From contig NZ_CBDCBD010000003.1 of assembly GCF_965214215.1 (NCBI RefSeq), positions 1,426,001 to 1,490,000 on the forward strand: a stretch of DNA of 64,000 bases, given 5' to 3'. The position numbers and the translations under genes are program-made. This DNA is from Poriferisodalis sp965214215. Its GTDB lineage: Bacteria; Actinomycetota; Acidimicrobiia; Acidimicrobiales; Poriferisodalaceae. This document shows, piece after piece, positions 30,776 to 40,268 of the stretch. Each line of letters begins with the position of its first letter. The first letter of the stretch is position 1. Below the pieces are notes generated by a model that was not told where the DNA came from, did no database searches, and worked only from the letters and a program-made list of their open reading frames with translations.

Positions 30776-33295
30776 CTAGGTGAGAGCGCCGGCGATGACC
30801 AACTCGGCGATCTTGTCGGTGTCGTAGCCGAGGATGCCTTCGAGCACCTCCATGTTGTGCTCGCCGAACATCGGACCGCCCCACAGCGGCCGGCCCGGAG
30901 TCCGCGACAGGTCGAAATTGCTGTTCTCGACCCAGGTGTGGCCGTGCTTGGCGTGCGGCACCGACAAGAAATGCTCCCGAGCGATGATCTGGGGGTCGGC
31001 CATCAGATCGGCAGCGTCGTTGACGCGATGGGCGGGTACGCCGTGGCCTTGCAGTGTCGCTTCGATGTCGGCCGCATCATGGGCCGCAGTCCAAGCAGTA
31101 ATCGCGGCGTCGATGGCTTCGGCGTACATTCGACGACTGTCTGCATCGAGATCCGCGAGGATCCCGCCTGCGCTGCCATCGCGCCGTGCTTCGCCGCCAC
31201 CGCTCGCGCTCGCGCTCAGCGCGTCCAGCGCTCGTGACAGATCGGCGTTGCCAGCGGCGGCCTCGACCAGCAGCCCCGCCAGCGCGTTCCACTGTGCGTC
31301 GGTCTCGCACGCGATCGCGACCCAGCGGTCGTCCCCGGCCGCGGAGTACACGCTGTGCGGGCTCATGTGGCGGTCGGCATTCCCGGCCCGGTCCGCAGTG
31401 CGCCCGTTGATCTCCTCGTCAGCGAACTCAGTCGCCAGGAAGTGCAGCGCACCCTCCATCTGAGCGAAGTCGATGTGCTGGCCGCGCCCGGTGCGATCTC
31501 GCTCGACCAGCGCAGCCAGGATCAGCATCACGCCCAGCTTCGGCGAGATGTAGTCGGTGTAGGCGGTGAACGGGCCGGCCGGGATGCGATCCGGCCACCC
31601 GGTCACGGGGTAGAAGCCGGCGATGGCGGCCGCCATCGTGCCGAAGCCCGCGTACATGCGCATCGGCCCGGTCTGGCCCATCAGACAGCTCGAAAACATG
31701 ACGAGTTGGGGGTTCACCTCGCGTAGCACGTCGTAGGTGAGGCCCCAGTTCGCCATGGCCTTGGGCGAGAACGACTCGGTCAGGACGTCGCACCACCCAA
31801 CCAGGTCCAAGACGACGTCACGGGCTTCGGGCAGTGACAGGTCCAGCGTCAGGTCCAGCTTGCCAGCATTGATGGAATGGAACTGCAGGGCGTTCTCCTG
31901 CCCGCCTTCCTCGCCGATGAACGGGTGGACGCCGCGCAGCACATCGGGCTTCAGCTCGCTTTCGACCTTGACGACCGTGGCGCCGTAGTCGGCCAGCGTC
32001 CGGGTGGCGCCGGGCCCCGCCAAGGCCCACATGAAGTCGAGGATCTTGATGTCTTCGAGGGGGCGCTCCATCGAGTGTCCGGTGGGAACGAGCTCGCGCC
32101 GGGGATGAGAGGTGATCGTCGGCCCGACTGTGCTGCCGTGGTCGAGGTACATCTCCGTGTGCTCGCCGAGCCGGGGTGCGACCGCCAGATCGGCCAGCGG
32201 CTCGCCGGTGGTCTTGGCCAGTGCGCCGCACAGCCGCACCGGCGCGGGGCCGTCGGCGCGGGGCATCTCGACGTGCTGCCAGTAATCGCGCACCTCCAAG
32301 TGATCGAGGGCGAGCACGTCGGCGGTCGTGGTGATGGGCGCGATGAGCAGGTTGTCCGACAGCGCACGCCCCAGCAGCTCCGCCTTCGTCTTGGTGGCCA
32401 CGAACGAGGTCAAGACCTTGATGGCGTGATCGAACGTGTCCATTGACTCGCGGCCCTCCACGACGGCCATGCCGAAGTCGACCCAGTCTTTGTCTCTCAG
32501 TTCGGGCTCGCAGAAACCTTCGTTGCACGCCCACGCCAAGATCCTGCTCGTGAACGGGGCGATCATCGGTCCGAACAGGAAGGTGACGGTCACGTAGCCG
32601 TCCGCGCACTCGTACACCCACGGGATCAGGAAGCCGCCCAGATTGACTGCTCCCGGGAGCCGAACGGGCACTTCCCCGCCGGTGAGCACCGCCATCATCT
32701 GGAATTGCGTGCAGTCCACGAACGACTGCTGGGCCGAGGTGTCCACATGCTGGCCCAAGCCGGACGCCTGACGCTCGTGCAGTGCCATGAGGATCGCCCC
32801 AGCGGTGTCGACCGCAGCGTTGTGCCACGTCTGGGGCGACCCGATGCGTACCGGTGCCCGGTCGCGGTCGCCGGTGAGCGACATGGTGCCGCTCGAGGCG
32901 GCGATCGTGAGGTCGGTCGCCGCCCAGCCGGTCTTCGGACCCGTCTCGCCGAACGGCGTGATCGAGGCCGTCACGAGCTGCGGGTTGGCAGTACGCAGCG
33001 CGTCAAGGTCCACCTCGAACGCGCCGCACGAGATCACCGCGTCGCAGTGACTGGCGATCTCAGCGATCTGTGCCGGATTCTCGATGATCACCGACTGCTT
33101 GCCTCGGTTGTAGACCCCGAACTCGATCGACCGCTCGGGATCGATCACGTCATCGACGTACGGACCACGGTGACGGGTGCGGTGCCCGCCCGGCGGCTCG
33201 CCGAGCACCACCTCGGCACCGAGCTGCGCAAACAGCATCCCGGCCAGATGCCCCCGATCGTCAGTCAGATCCAGAATCCGGTAACCGTCCAGCAC
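30776..33295 (-). CDS. Fused double-domain class III (CaiB/BaiF) CoA-transferase
   Basis: An 839-residue third fused CoA-transferase. Domain 1 starts MLDGYRILDLTDDRGHLAGMLFAQLGAEVVLGEPPGG; domain 2, near residue 415, starts LEDIKILDFMWALAGPGATRTLADYGATVVKVESELKPD. Catalytic-site positions read Gln in domain 1 (HVDTSAQQSFV) and Glu in domain 2 (HIDFAQMEGAL), as in the copy at 24963, to which it is clearly closer than to the copy at 20999. The GTG start is preceded by GGGGGCAT. The ridA-like gene follows its stop by 52 nt. The acyl donor and acceptor are unknown. Confidence 0.9.
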   Translation of the reverse strand: MLDGYRILDLTDDRGHLAGMLFAQLGAEVVLGEPPGGHRTRHRGPYVDDVIDPERSIEFGVYNRGKQSVIIENPAQIAEIASHCDAVISCGAFEVDLDALRTANPQLVTASITPFGETGPKTGWAATDLTIAASSGTMSLTGDRDRAPVRIGSPQTWHNAAVDTAGAILMALHERQASGLGQHVDTSAQQSFVDCTQFQMMAVLTGGEVPVRLPGAVNLGGFLIPWVYECADGYVTVTFLFGPMIAPFTSRILAWACNEGFCEPELRDKDWVDFGMAVVEGRESMDTFDHAIKVLTSFVATKTKAELLGRALSDNLLIAPITTTADVLALDHLEVRDYWQHVEMPRADGPAPVRLCGALAKTTGEPLADLAVAPRLGEHTEMYLDHGSTVGPTITSHPRRELVPTGHSMERPLEDIKILDFMWALAGPGATRTLADYGATVVKVESELKPDVLRGVHPFIGEEGGQENALQFHSINAGKLDLTLDLSLPEARDVVLDLVGWCDVLTESFSPKAMANWGLTYDVLREVNPQLVMFSSCLMGQTGPMRMYAGFGTMAAAIAGFYPVTGWPDRIPAGPFTAYTDYISPKLGVMLILAALVERDRTGRGQHIDFAQMEGALHFLATEFADEEINGRTADRAGNADRHMSPHSVYSAAGDDRWVAIACETDAQWNALAGLLVEAAAGNADLSRALDALSASASGGGEARRDGSAGGILADLDADSRRMYAEAIDAAITAWTAAHDAADIEATLQGHGVPAHRVNDAADLMADPQIIAREHFLSVPHAKHGHTWVENSNFDLSRTPGRPLWGGPMFGEHNMEVLEGILGYDTDKIAELVIAGALT

Positions 33296-33470
33296 GTCGG
33301 TATGCCCCCGTCTGTCGTCTTCATTTCGTGTCGGTCAAGCTCACTGGTCCGACTCGGTCGAGCAACTCTGCCAGATGACGCGGCGAGAGCGCGTTTCGAG
33401 GTCGACAGCCGGTATCCGCTTCGCCTCGGGGACGAGCCCGTTCTTCATCAGAAACCTCGGCAGTCGGAAG

Positions 33471-33476
33471 TAGCGT
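33471..33476 (+). promoter_or_regulatory. Leaderless -10 box (TAGCGT)
   Basis: TAGCGT followed by 6 nt (GCCGCC) and the ATG at 33483, the first gene of the ABC importer set. Confidence 0.55.
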
Positions 33477-33482
33477 GCCGCC

Positions 33483-35273
33483 ATGGACTCCGCGCGTCTT
33501 CATGCACCCTCAGGCAACGCCGACGTTGCTTGCCCACCTCGAAGGCCATTGCGGCGGCTCGGTGCCCTCATGCTCGTTGTGGCGATGCTGGGGGCGGCCT
33601 GCAGCAGCGACAGCGCCACATCGGTCGACGACTCAGAGCCCCCAGTGACCGAATCAGCCGAGTCGGGTGTGCCCGAGGGCCAAGATGCAGCGAGTGGCGG
33701 CACGCTGGTGCTCGCGGTCGAGCAGTGGCCCGAGTGCATCAACCCCGTCACATCGTGTGCGAATGCCACCTGGACGATCTGGTCGGTGTTGATCCACTAC
33801 TTGCCGCGGCTCATGGAGCTCGATCAGACCAATACCTACGTCGCGTCGTCGTTGCTCGTCGAGGCGCCGACTGTTGCGAACGGCGGCCTCGCGACCGCAG
33901 ACGACGGCACATTCACGCTCACGTACCGGCTGAACCCCGGGGCAACCTGGAGCGACAGCACGCCGATCACCAGCACCGACGTCTGGTTCACGTGGCGTGC
34001 CGGGCTCGACACCACCGGCACGCTGAGTACCATCGGTCTGGATCTCATCACCGATGTCGACCATTCCGATCCCCACACGGCCGTCATCACATTCAGTGAG
34101 CCGTATGCGCCGTGGCCGACGCTGTTCAGCGGCTTGCTGCCGGCCCATGAGCTGGGCCCCGACACCGACATCGCCGACAAGTGGAACGACGAGATCACCG
34201 TCTCGGGCGGGCCGTGGATCCAAGAGGAGTGGAACCAGGAGCAGCACATCATGGTTCCCAACCGCACTTACTGGGACACCGAACGGATCCCGCTGGTGGA
34301 CTGGGTGGTGATGGTGCCCCGCGAAGACACCGACTCAGAGCTGCTGGCCCTGCAGACCGGCGAAGCCATGGCGGCACTTCCGCAGCCGTTTCCCGGCGCC
34401 CGGGAGCGCATCACCGGCGATCTGACCTTCGAGGTCGCCGAGGGCACGTACATGGAAGGCCTCTGGATCAACCAGGACGCGCCCGAACGCCGCTTCGACA
34501 TGACGCGCAACGTCCGCCAAGCGGTTGCCTACGCGCTCGATCGCGCCCAGATCGGCGAGGTAGCGCTGGGCACCATCGTCGCCGACCCACCGGTACTGCA
34601 ATGCGCAGGCTGGAATCCCGGATTCGGCCCGTGGTGTCAAGACGACTTCGCGCGCTACACGCAGGACGCGGCCAAGGTCGCTGAGCTGCTCGAAGCCGAG
34701 GGCTGGACGCGGCCCGACCCCGACGGCCTGTGGATCAATGCCGACGGCGAAGAGCTGGTTCTGGCGTGGAACACCGTGGCCGGCAACAAGCGCCGAGAGG
34801 ATGTGCAGGCTCTCGTCGTCGACATGACCGCTCCACTGGGAATCGGCTGGGAGATCATCAACTACGACGCCGGCGAACTGTTCCAGAACCGTCTGCCGGT
34901 GATGAACTTCGGCCCGGTGGCACTGTACGCGAACAGCACCAATCCGGACCCGTCGGTGACGAGCCACTACGACATCGATGGCGTGCCAACCGAAGAGAAC
35001 GGCTACACGGGCCAGAACTTCACGGCCTACCGCAACCAGGAAGCCAGTGACCTGGCGTTCGCCATCGATGCTGAGGTGGACCCGGCGAAGCGGCTCGGCA
35101 TGGTTCGCCAGCTGAGCAAGATCCTCGCCGACGACGTGCCGTGGATCCCGCTGTACATACTGCCCAACATGATCATCTGGGACACGACGGCTGTGTCAGG
35201 TCCGGGTGCCTACGTGTCAAGTCCCTATGGCGGGTTCTTCGACATCTTCGACTGGACGGTGCTCGACAAGTAA
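33483..35273 (+). CDS. ABC transporter substrate-binding lipoprotein (peptide/nickel SBP family 5)
   Basis: A 596-residue lipoprotein. Basic residues and a hydrophobic stretch (LRRLGALMLVVAMLGAAC) end in a lipobox with Cys40. The mature part has the SBP_bac_5 layout: GGTLVLAVEQWPECINP, the YRLNPGATWSDSTPITSTDVWFTW block, and VRQAVAYALDRAQIGEVALGTIVADPP. These proteins capture oligopeptides or other amphipathic solutes outside the membrane and deliver them to a DppBC-type permease, which is encoded next. The start is supported by the TAGCGT box. Confidence 0.92.
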   Translation: MDSARLHAPSGNADVACPPRRPLRRLGALMLVVAMLGAACSSDSATSVDDSEPPVTESAESGVPEGQDAASGGTLVLAVEQWPECINPVTSCANATWTIWSVLIHYLPRLMELDQTNTYVASSLLVEAPTVANGGLATADDGTFTLTYRLNPGATWSDSTPITSTDVWFTWRAGLDTTGTLSTIGLDLITDVDHSDPHTAVITFSEPYAPWPTLFSGLLPAHELGPDTDIADKWNDEITVSGGPWIQEEWNQEQHIMVPNRTYWDTERIPLVDWVVMVPREDTDSELLALQTGEAMAALPQPFPGARERITGDLTFEVAEGTYMEGLWINQDAPERRFDMTRNVRQAVAYALDRAQIGEVALGTIVADPPVLQCAGWNPGFGPWCQDDFARYTQDAAKVAELLEAEGWTRPDPDGLWINADGEELVLAWNTVAGNKRREDVQALVVDMTAPLGIGWEIINYDAGELFQNRLPVMNFGPVALYANSTNPDPSVTSHYDIDGVPTEENGYTGQNFTAYRNQEASDLAFAIDAEVDPAKRLGMVRQLSKILADDVPWIPLYILPNMIIWDTTAVSGPGAYVSSPYGGFFDIFDWTVLDK

Positions 35274-35340
35274 TCACACGAGAGGCGAGAGTGCTCTCCA
35301 TAGGCAGATATTCTTCGAGCGGGCTGGCAGGCTCTCAGGC

Positions 35341-36327
35341 GTGACGCGCTACGTCCTGCGACGCATCGCGACGATGGTGCCGATCCTGCTGGCCATCTCG
35401 TTCGCCGTTTTCTGGGCAGCGAATCGGATCGCCACGCCGGGACGCGACCTGGCCGTGAACCCGCGAGTCACCCCAGCGGATCGGGCCGCTTACCTGGAGT
35501 CGCTGGGGCTCAACGATCCGCTTCCGCTTCGCTACCTGCAGTGGCTGGGCGACTTCGTGACGGGCGACCTGGGCATATCGCTCGTACGCAACGGATCAGA
35601 TGTGTGGCCCATCGTGCGTACCGCGCTCGCCAATACGCTCGTGCTCATCGCCGTGGCGGTGGTGCTGTCGCTCGCTGTCGGCATCACGATCGGAGCCGTG
35701 TCGGCGGTGCGCCCCAACGGCTTCGGTGACAACGTCGTGACGACGTTTTCGTTCGCCGGCATCTCGATCCCGGTGTTCTGGCTCGGTCTCATGCTGCAGC
35801 TGTTGTTCGGGCTGTACCTGGCGAGGTGGCTGGGCCTCGACCCTCCGTTGCTTCCCACGGCGGGGCTGTACTCGCCTGGTCAGCAGGGCTTCGACCTGGT
35901 GGATCGGATGCGCCACCTCGCGCTGCCCACGATGGCGCTGTCGTTACAACTCATCGCGGTCTACAGCCGTTACATGCGTGCCAGCCTGCTCGATGTGATG
36001 AGCTCGGACCACATCCGGGCCGCTCGCGGCAGGGGACTGCCGGAGCACACCGTGGTCGTCCGACATGGCGTCCGCAACGCGCTGATCCCCGTGACGACAC
36101 AGGCCGCCGTCGATGTCGGCCAGCTCGTCGGAGGGCTCATCGTGACCGAGCAGGTCTTCCAGTACCCGGGCATGGGCCGGCTGTTCCTCGATGCCATGTA
36201 CGGCGGCGATTACACAGTGCTGCTGGCTACCACCATGATCATTGCAGCCGCAGTGATCATGATGAACCTTGCAGCCGACCTGTTCTACGGCGTGCTCGAC
36301 CCGAGGATCCGTCGTGGCAGCCGCTGA
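35341..36327 (+). CDS. ABC transporter permease, DppB-like
   Basis: A 328-residue inner-membrane permease with six predicted TM helices, starting VTRYVLRRIATMVPILLAISFAVFWAANRI. DPLPLRYLQWLGDFVTGDLGIS and ARGRGLPEHTVVVRHGVRNALIPV (the EAA-like coupling loop, here with ARGRG) identify the DppB family. It pairs with the next gene as a heterodimer. The GTG lies 67 nt after the binding-protein stop, and the 3' end overlaps the next gene by 14 nt. Confidence 0.92.
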   Translation: MTRYVLRRIATMVPILLAISFAVFWAANRIATPGRDLAVNPRVTPADRAAYLESLGLNDPLPLRYLQWLGDFVTGDLGISLVRNGSDVWPIVRTALANTLVLIAVAVVLSLAVGITIGAVSAVRPNGFGDNVVTTFSFAGISIPVFWLGLMLQLLFGLYLARWLGLDPPLLPTAGLYSPGQQGFDLVDRMRHLALPTMALSLQLIAVYSRYMRASLLDVMSSDHIRAARGRGLPEHTVVVRHGVRNALIPVTTQAAVDVGQLVGGLIVTEQVFQYPGMGRLFLDAMYGGDYTVLLATTMIIAAAVIMMNLAADLFYGVLDPRIRRGSR

Positions 36328-37258
36328 GAGTCCGGGCCGAGAGTTGAACCCGCGGATTGAGCGGCCCTCGGTGCTTGCGTGGCGGCGGTTTGTCCGCCGA
36401 CGCCTGGCGCTGGCGTCACTCGTCGTCCTCGTCGGCATCGCCGTGTTAACCGTCGGCGCCGAGCTGCTGGCGCCCTATCCGCTGGGCCGCACGCATGCCG
36501 CCGATGTGCTCGCGGAGCCGGGCCGCGACTACCTGCTGGGAACCGACACTGTGGGGCGGGACACGCTGAGTCAGCTGCTCTTTGCAGGCCGCGTCACGCT
36601 CGCCGTCGGCGTGACGGTGGCGTTGTTGGCGACGCTGGGCGGTGCGCTGGTCGGCATGGTCGCCGGCTACCTGGGCGGGGCCGTCGACGCCGTGCTGATG
36701 CGACTGACTGACACGCTGCTGGCGCTCCCTTCCCTGATGGTGGTGATCATGCTGGCGCGGATGTTGGGTGACAGCATCTTCGACGTCGTGCTGGTGCTGT
36801 CGATGTTGGGTTGGATGGCGGTGGCGCGGATCATCCGCGGCAAGGTGCTGGCGTTGCGCGAGCTGGAGTTCGTTGCTGCGGCGCGGGCGATGGGGGCGGG
36901 CACCTGGCGAGTCATGTTCCGTCATCTGCTGCCGAACCTGGTCGGTGAGATCTCCGTGGCGGTTTCGCTGGCGGCGGCTGCCGCGATTCTGGCCGAATCG
37001 GTGCTGAGCTTTCTGGGGCTGGGCGTCAGCCCCGTGCACACCCCCACCTGGGGCAACATGCTGGGCGGCAACGAGGGCTTCATGACCGTCGCCCCGTGGC
37101 TTGTGATCGCGCCTGGCCTGGCGATTGCCGTCACAGTGTTGTGCGTCAATTTCATCGGCGATGGGCTGCGTGACGCCTTCGATGTGCGAAGCGATGGGCG
37201 TGACGACCAGCCGCACCGACGCTCGCAGCGCGGTGCAAGTGGCGGGTCGCGCCGGTAG
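36314..37258 (+). CDS. ABC transporter permease, DppC-like
   Basis: A 314-residue permease with the DppC N-terminal region: LAPYPLGRTHAADVLAEPGRDYLLGTDTVGRDTLSQLLFAGRVTLAVG. The coupling loop is FVAAARAMGAGTWRVMFRHLLPNLVGE and the C-terminus carries SVLSFLGLGVSPVHTPTWGNMLG, both family signatures. The GTG at 36314 overlaps the dppB-like gene. No DppD/DppF ATPase follows; the next gene is an HU protein, so the energising subunits must be encoded elsewhere or shared. Confidence 0.92.
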   Translation: MAAAESPGRELNPRIERPSVLAWRRFVRRRLALASLVVLVGIAVLTVGAELLAPYPLGRTHAADVLAEPGRDYLLGTDTVGRDTLSQLLFAGRVTLAVGVTVALLATLGGALVGMVAGYLGGAVDAVLMRLTDTLLALPSLMVVIMLARMLGDSIFDVVLVLSMLGWMAVARIIRGKVLALRELEFVAAARAMGAGTWRVMFRHLLPNLVGEISVAVSLAAAAAILAESVLSFLGLGVSPVHTPTWGNMLGGNEGFMTVAPWLVIAPGLAIAVTVLCVNFIGDGLRDAFDVRSDGRDDQPHRRSQRGASGGSRR

Positions 37259-37339
37259 ACAACGGGCCGCAAATCCCTCAATCCAGAGTTCTTCTGTGAT
37301 GAGGTGATGCCCCGAATCGTTTCAGAGAGGAACTGGACT

Positions 37340-37618
37340 GTGGCGAACAAGGCAGAAACCATCAAGGCGGTAGCCGCTCAAGCCGAGGTGAGCGCGAGCG
37401 ATGCGGAGAAGACGCTGACGGCGTTCTTCGACCTGGTTGCGGCCGAAGCAAAGGCCGGCGGCAAGGTGACCTGGCCGGGATTCGGCGCCTTTTCCATGTC
37501 CGAGCGCGGTGCCCGGATGGGACGCAACCCCCAGACCGGCGAGTCCATTGAGATCGGTCCGAGCCGTTCGCTGAAGCTGGCAACTGCTGCTGCCATGAAA
37601 AAGCAGCTGATGAGCTGA
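37340..37618 (+). CDS. HU family DNA-binding protein
   Basis: A 92-residue histone-like protein. VANKAETIKAVAAQAEVSASDAEKTLTAFFDLVAAEAKAGGKVTWPGFGAFSMSERGARMGRNPQTGESIEIGPSRSLKLATAAAMKKQL has the full HU/IHF arrangement: helical dimerisation part, then the beta-arm with the RNPQTGE loop that intercalates DNA. The GTG at 37340 gives the normal HU length, and GAGAGGA lies upstream; longer frames add non-family residues. It compacts DNA as a dimer. A hairpin follows immediately. Confidence 0.93.
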   Translation: MANKAETIKAVAAQAEVSASDAEKTLTAFFDLVAAEAKAGGKVTWPGFGAFSMSERGARMGRNPQTGESIEIGPSRSLKLATAAAMKKQLMS

Positions 37619-37631
37619 GCTGACGCTCAGC
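37614..37631 (+). terminator. Hairpin at the HU gene stop
   Basis: GCTGAGC-tgac-GCTCAGC, a perfect 7-bp stem overlapping the HU stop codon. No T-run follows; it may be a weak terminator. Confidence 0.45.
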
Positions 37632-37636
37632 CCAGC

Positions 37637-37654
37637 GGCGCCTGCTAGGGCGCC
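37637..37654. terminator. Hairpin between convergent genes
   Basis: GGCGCC-tgctag-GGCGCC between the HU gene and the end of the MFS gene, whose stop codon lies in the loop. It could serve both strands. Confidence 0.4.
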
Positions 37655-38951
37655 ACAGCATTTCTTCGACGCATCGTCGACATGCATATGCATGACAAAG
37701 CGGCTATCGCAGCGATAGCCCAATAGGTCGCGCTGAAGCTCCCGGTCCGGTCGGCGAGCCAGCCGCTCGTCGCCGGGCCGATCACCGACGCGGGGCCGTA
37801 GAACATCGTCATCGAGCCGAGGACCGCGGCAAAGGTGCGGTCAGAGACGTGGTCGCTCACGAAGGTCGCGATGAGCGACGGGAACGAGAAGGAAGCTCCG
37901 CCGAAGACCACCACTGCGACGACGATCAAGGCAACCGGGGCACGCGCCGCCAATACGGCGCCGGTGCCGGCGCTCAGGGCCATGACCGTGGCCATGGTGC
38001 AGGCCGCCCGATCCGGTCGCTGAGGCGGCCGAAGGCCAGCGCACCCACGATCGAGCCGGCGCCCATGCAAGAGAACACGAGTGTCGCGGCGGTGCGGCTG
38101 AAGTCGTGATCGCCCTCCAGCGCTCGCCCCAAGAAATTCGCGAACGAGGACGTCATGTACGCGAAGCCCATGTACGCCGCCACAGCGCGCTTCCATCCGT
38201 GAATCCGGAACAGGGCCCCGAACCCCCCCACAGCGGCAACGCGTTCGGTGCGTCGAGCCCGCACAAAGACCGACAGCGCCGCTAACAGCACGACCGAGAG
38301 CCCAGCCTGGATCAGCCAGATGGGCCGCCACAGCGCATCGTCGGCCGCCAAGCTGCGAAGAGCAGTGGTTGCGATGGGTACGCCGATCAGCGCAGCACCC
38401 ATGGTGGCGGTGAGCGTGCCCAGCGCAGCACCACGGCGACTCGCCGGAACGCCCTCGCTGGCGATCACGGGCGCCGTGAGCCAGATGCCGCCGCCGCCGA
38501 GGCCCGCCAGTGCCGTCCCGATCACCACGGCTGCTGCACTGGACGCTGTGCCGATCACGGCAAGACCCACGGTGGAGGTGACGATGCCCGCGCGCAGCAA
38601 GACGAACGGCTCGGTGCGCCCGGCGGTGAACGTGACGATGACCACTCCGGCGAAGTAGGCGCCCATGTTGGCCGAGCCGAGTGCGCCGATCAGCGTGTCG
38701 CTGAGCTCGAGATCGTCGGCCATTGCGGGCACCAGCACCCCCACCGTGGCTCGCCCGAAGACGTGCGACACCACCCCGGAAAGGGCCACTAGCACCACCC
38801 GTCCCCAGCGCACGCGCTCGGTTGGCGGCTTGTTGGCGGCCACGGCGTCGGTTGGGCCAGCGGCGACCGCGGCAGCCGCATCGTTCACACCGGCTGGACT
38901 GGGGGCGGCCGGACCCCGAATGACCTTGAAGACGTCGGGCAGCCGGCCCAT
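37645..38951 (-). pseudogene. MFS transporter with frameshift
   Basis: Two overlapping minus-strand frames together spell one major facilitator. The N-terminal frame (start ATG 38951, MGRLPDVFKVIRG) covers about eight TM helices, including FGRATVGVLVPAMADDLELSDTLIGALGSANMGAYFAG and GRLSDRIGR, then ends prematurely. The second frame continues with MATVMALSAGTGAVLAARAPVALIVVAVVVFGGASFSFPSL to the natural C-terminus at 37645. The break lies around 38000-38012 in a G/C-rich run and is explained by one missing base. It is either a recent pseudogene or an assembly error. It is downstream of the P450 gene by 17 nt, so likely in one operon; the substrate is unknown. Confidence 0.8.
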
Positions 38952-38968
38952 CTGTGCGGTGGCGGGGG

Positions 38969-40186
38969 TCAGTGCCCCGGCGTGAACCTGATCGGCAGTG
39001 TCGATGGCCCCCAGATGCCGTTGGACACCGGCTTCCATTCCACCTCGCCGTCGAGTCGCAAGTCTGGCATCCGCTGTGCGACGGCTTTGAGTGCTTCCTG
39101 CAGCTCGGCTCGGGCCAAGAACGCCCCCAAGCAGTAGTGGATGCCGCTGCCGAAGGTCATGTGCGGCGCGCTCGACCGGCGAGTGATGTCGAAGCACAGC
39201 GGCTGGTCGAACTGCGATTCGTCGTGATTCGCGGCGGTGAAGCTGGGGAAGATCAGCGTGCTGGCGGGGAACTCGACGCCGCGGTAGGCGATGTCCTCGC
39301 TGGCGTAACGCGCTGTGCCTCGCACGGCGCCGAAGTGGCGCATGACCTCTTCGGCGGCCTGGGGCGCCAGCGACGGCTGGTCGCGCAGCAGGCGGAGCTG
39401 GTCTGGGCAGCGAGCGAACAGCTCCACAGCACAGGCGAGCTGATTGCGCGTGGTGTCTGTGCCGGCGAGCAGCACGGCATTGGCCAGCGACTGCATCTCC
39501 TCGGTCGTCAGCCGGTCGCCTGCTTCCTCTGCGGCGATGAGATCCGAGAGCAGGTCGTCGCGAGGCTCGGCGCGCCGCTCGGCAATGAGCTTGGACATGT
39601 AGGCGCCCATCTCGTCCTGGGCGGCCATGATCGCCTGCAGGTCACGCGCCAGGTTGCCGTTGAAGACTCGGAAGATGTCGGTGGCGAGGCGGCTGAAGAG
39701 CTCCCAGTCGCCTCGGGGGGCGCCCAGCAGTTCACAGACGATCGGAATGGGGTACGGCTCGCAGACTTCGACGACAAAATCGCCATGGCCGCGGGCGCAC
39801 AGCGGATCCAACAGCTCATTGATGACTTCGGCCATGAACGGACGCAGCCGTTCGGCAGCTTTGGGAGTGAAGGCCGGTCCGACGAGCCGACGCAGCCGCT
39901 GATGCTCGTCGCCTTCCATGCCCAGGATGTTCTGCCCGCTGCGACGATTCCATTCGGGGTCGTCAACGCCTTGCATCTGGGCGATGAGGCCGATGGCGCT
40001 GAACCAGCGGCGGTCGCGCAGCATGGCGGTCACGTCTGCGTGGCGAGTGATGACGTATCCCAGCGGGCTGCGGGCGATCCACGTACGTGCGGCCAGATCG
40101 GTCAGCGCAGCCCGACGCTCCGTCTCGCTGGCGTCGGCGTCGAGGCCGATCTCGGGCATGTCCACCTCGGCTACCGGTACGGCCAT
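38969..40186 (-). CDS. Cytochrome P450
   Basis: A 405-residue soluble bacterial P450. It shows the I-helix oxygen-activation motif AGTDTT, the K-helix ExxR (EEVMRH), and the heme-binding loop FGSGIHYCLGAFLAR with the thiolate Cys352. GDEHQRLRRLVGPAFTPKAAERLRP is the C-helix region that binds heme propionate. Such enzymes hydroxylate hydrophobic substrates using ferredoxin and reductase partners, none of which is adjacent. The ATG is 6 nt after a TAGGGT box. The broken MFS gene follows in the same direction. Confidence 0.95.
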   Translation of the reverse strand: MAVPVAEVDMPEIGLDADASETERRAALTDLAARTWIARSPLGYVITRHADVTAMLRDRRWFSAIGLIAQMQGVDDPEWNRRSGQNILGMEGDEHQRLRRLVGPAFTPKAAERLRPFMAEVINELLDPLCARGHGDFVVEVCEPYPIPIVCELLGAPRGDWELFSRLATDIFRVFNGNLARDLQAIMAAQDEMGAYMSKLIAERRAEPRDDLLSDLIAAEEAGDRLTTEEMQSLANAVLLAGTDTTRNQLACAVELFARCPDQLRLLRDQPSLAPQAAEEVMRHFGAVRGTARYASEDIAYRGVEFPASTLIFPSFTAANHDESQFDQPLCFDITRRSSAPHMTFGSGIHYCLGAFLARAELQEALKAVAQRMPDLRLDGEVEWKPVSNGIWGPSTLPIRFTPGH

Positions 40187-40192
40187 GGGCGC

Positions 40193-40198
40193 ACCCTA
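40193..40198 (-). promoter_or_regulatory. Leaderless -10 box (TAGGGT)
   Basis: TAGGGT on the minus strand, 6 nt before the ATG at 40186; identical to the box of the gene at 2354. Confidence 0.6.
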
Positions 40199-40255
40199 AC
40201 CATCGCGTCGGGGACCCGGCCCGAGCCGTCCCGGGCACGGTCGAAGGCGCAGCCG

Positions 40256-40261
40256 TAGCAT
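40256..40261 (+). promoter_or_regulatory. Leaderless -10 box (TAGCAT)
   Basis: TAGCAT, 7 nt before the ATG at 40269. Together with the box at 40193 it marks a divergent promoter region of about 80 bp. Confidence 0.6.
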
Positions 40262-40268
40262 TCGGGCG

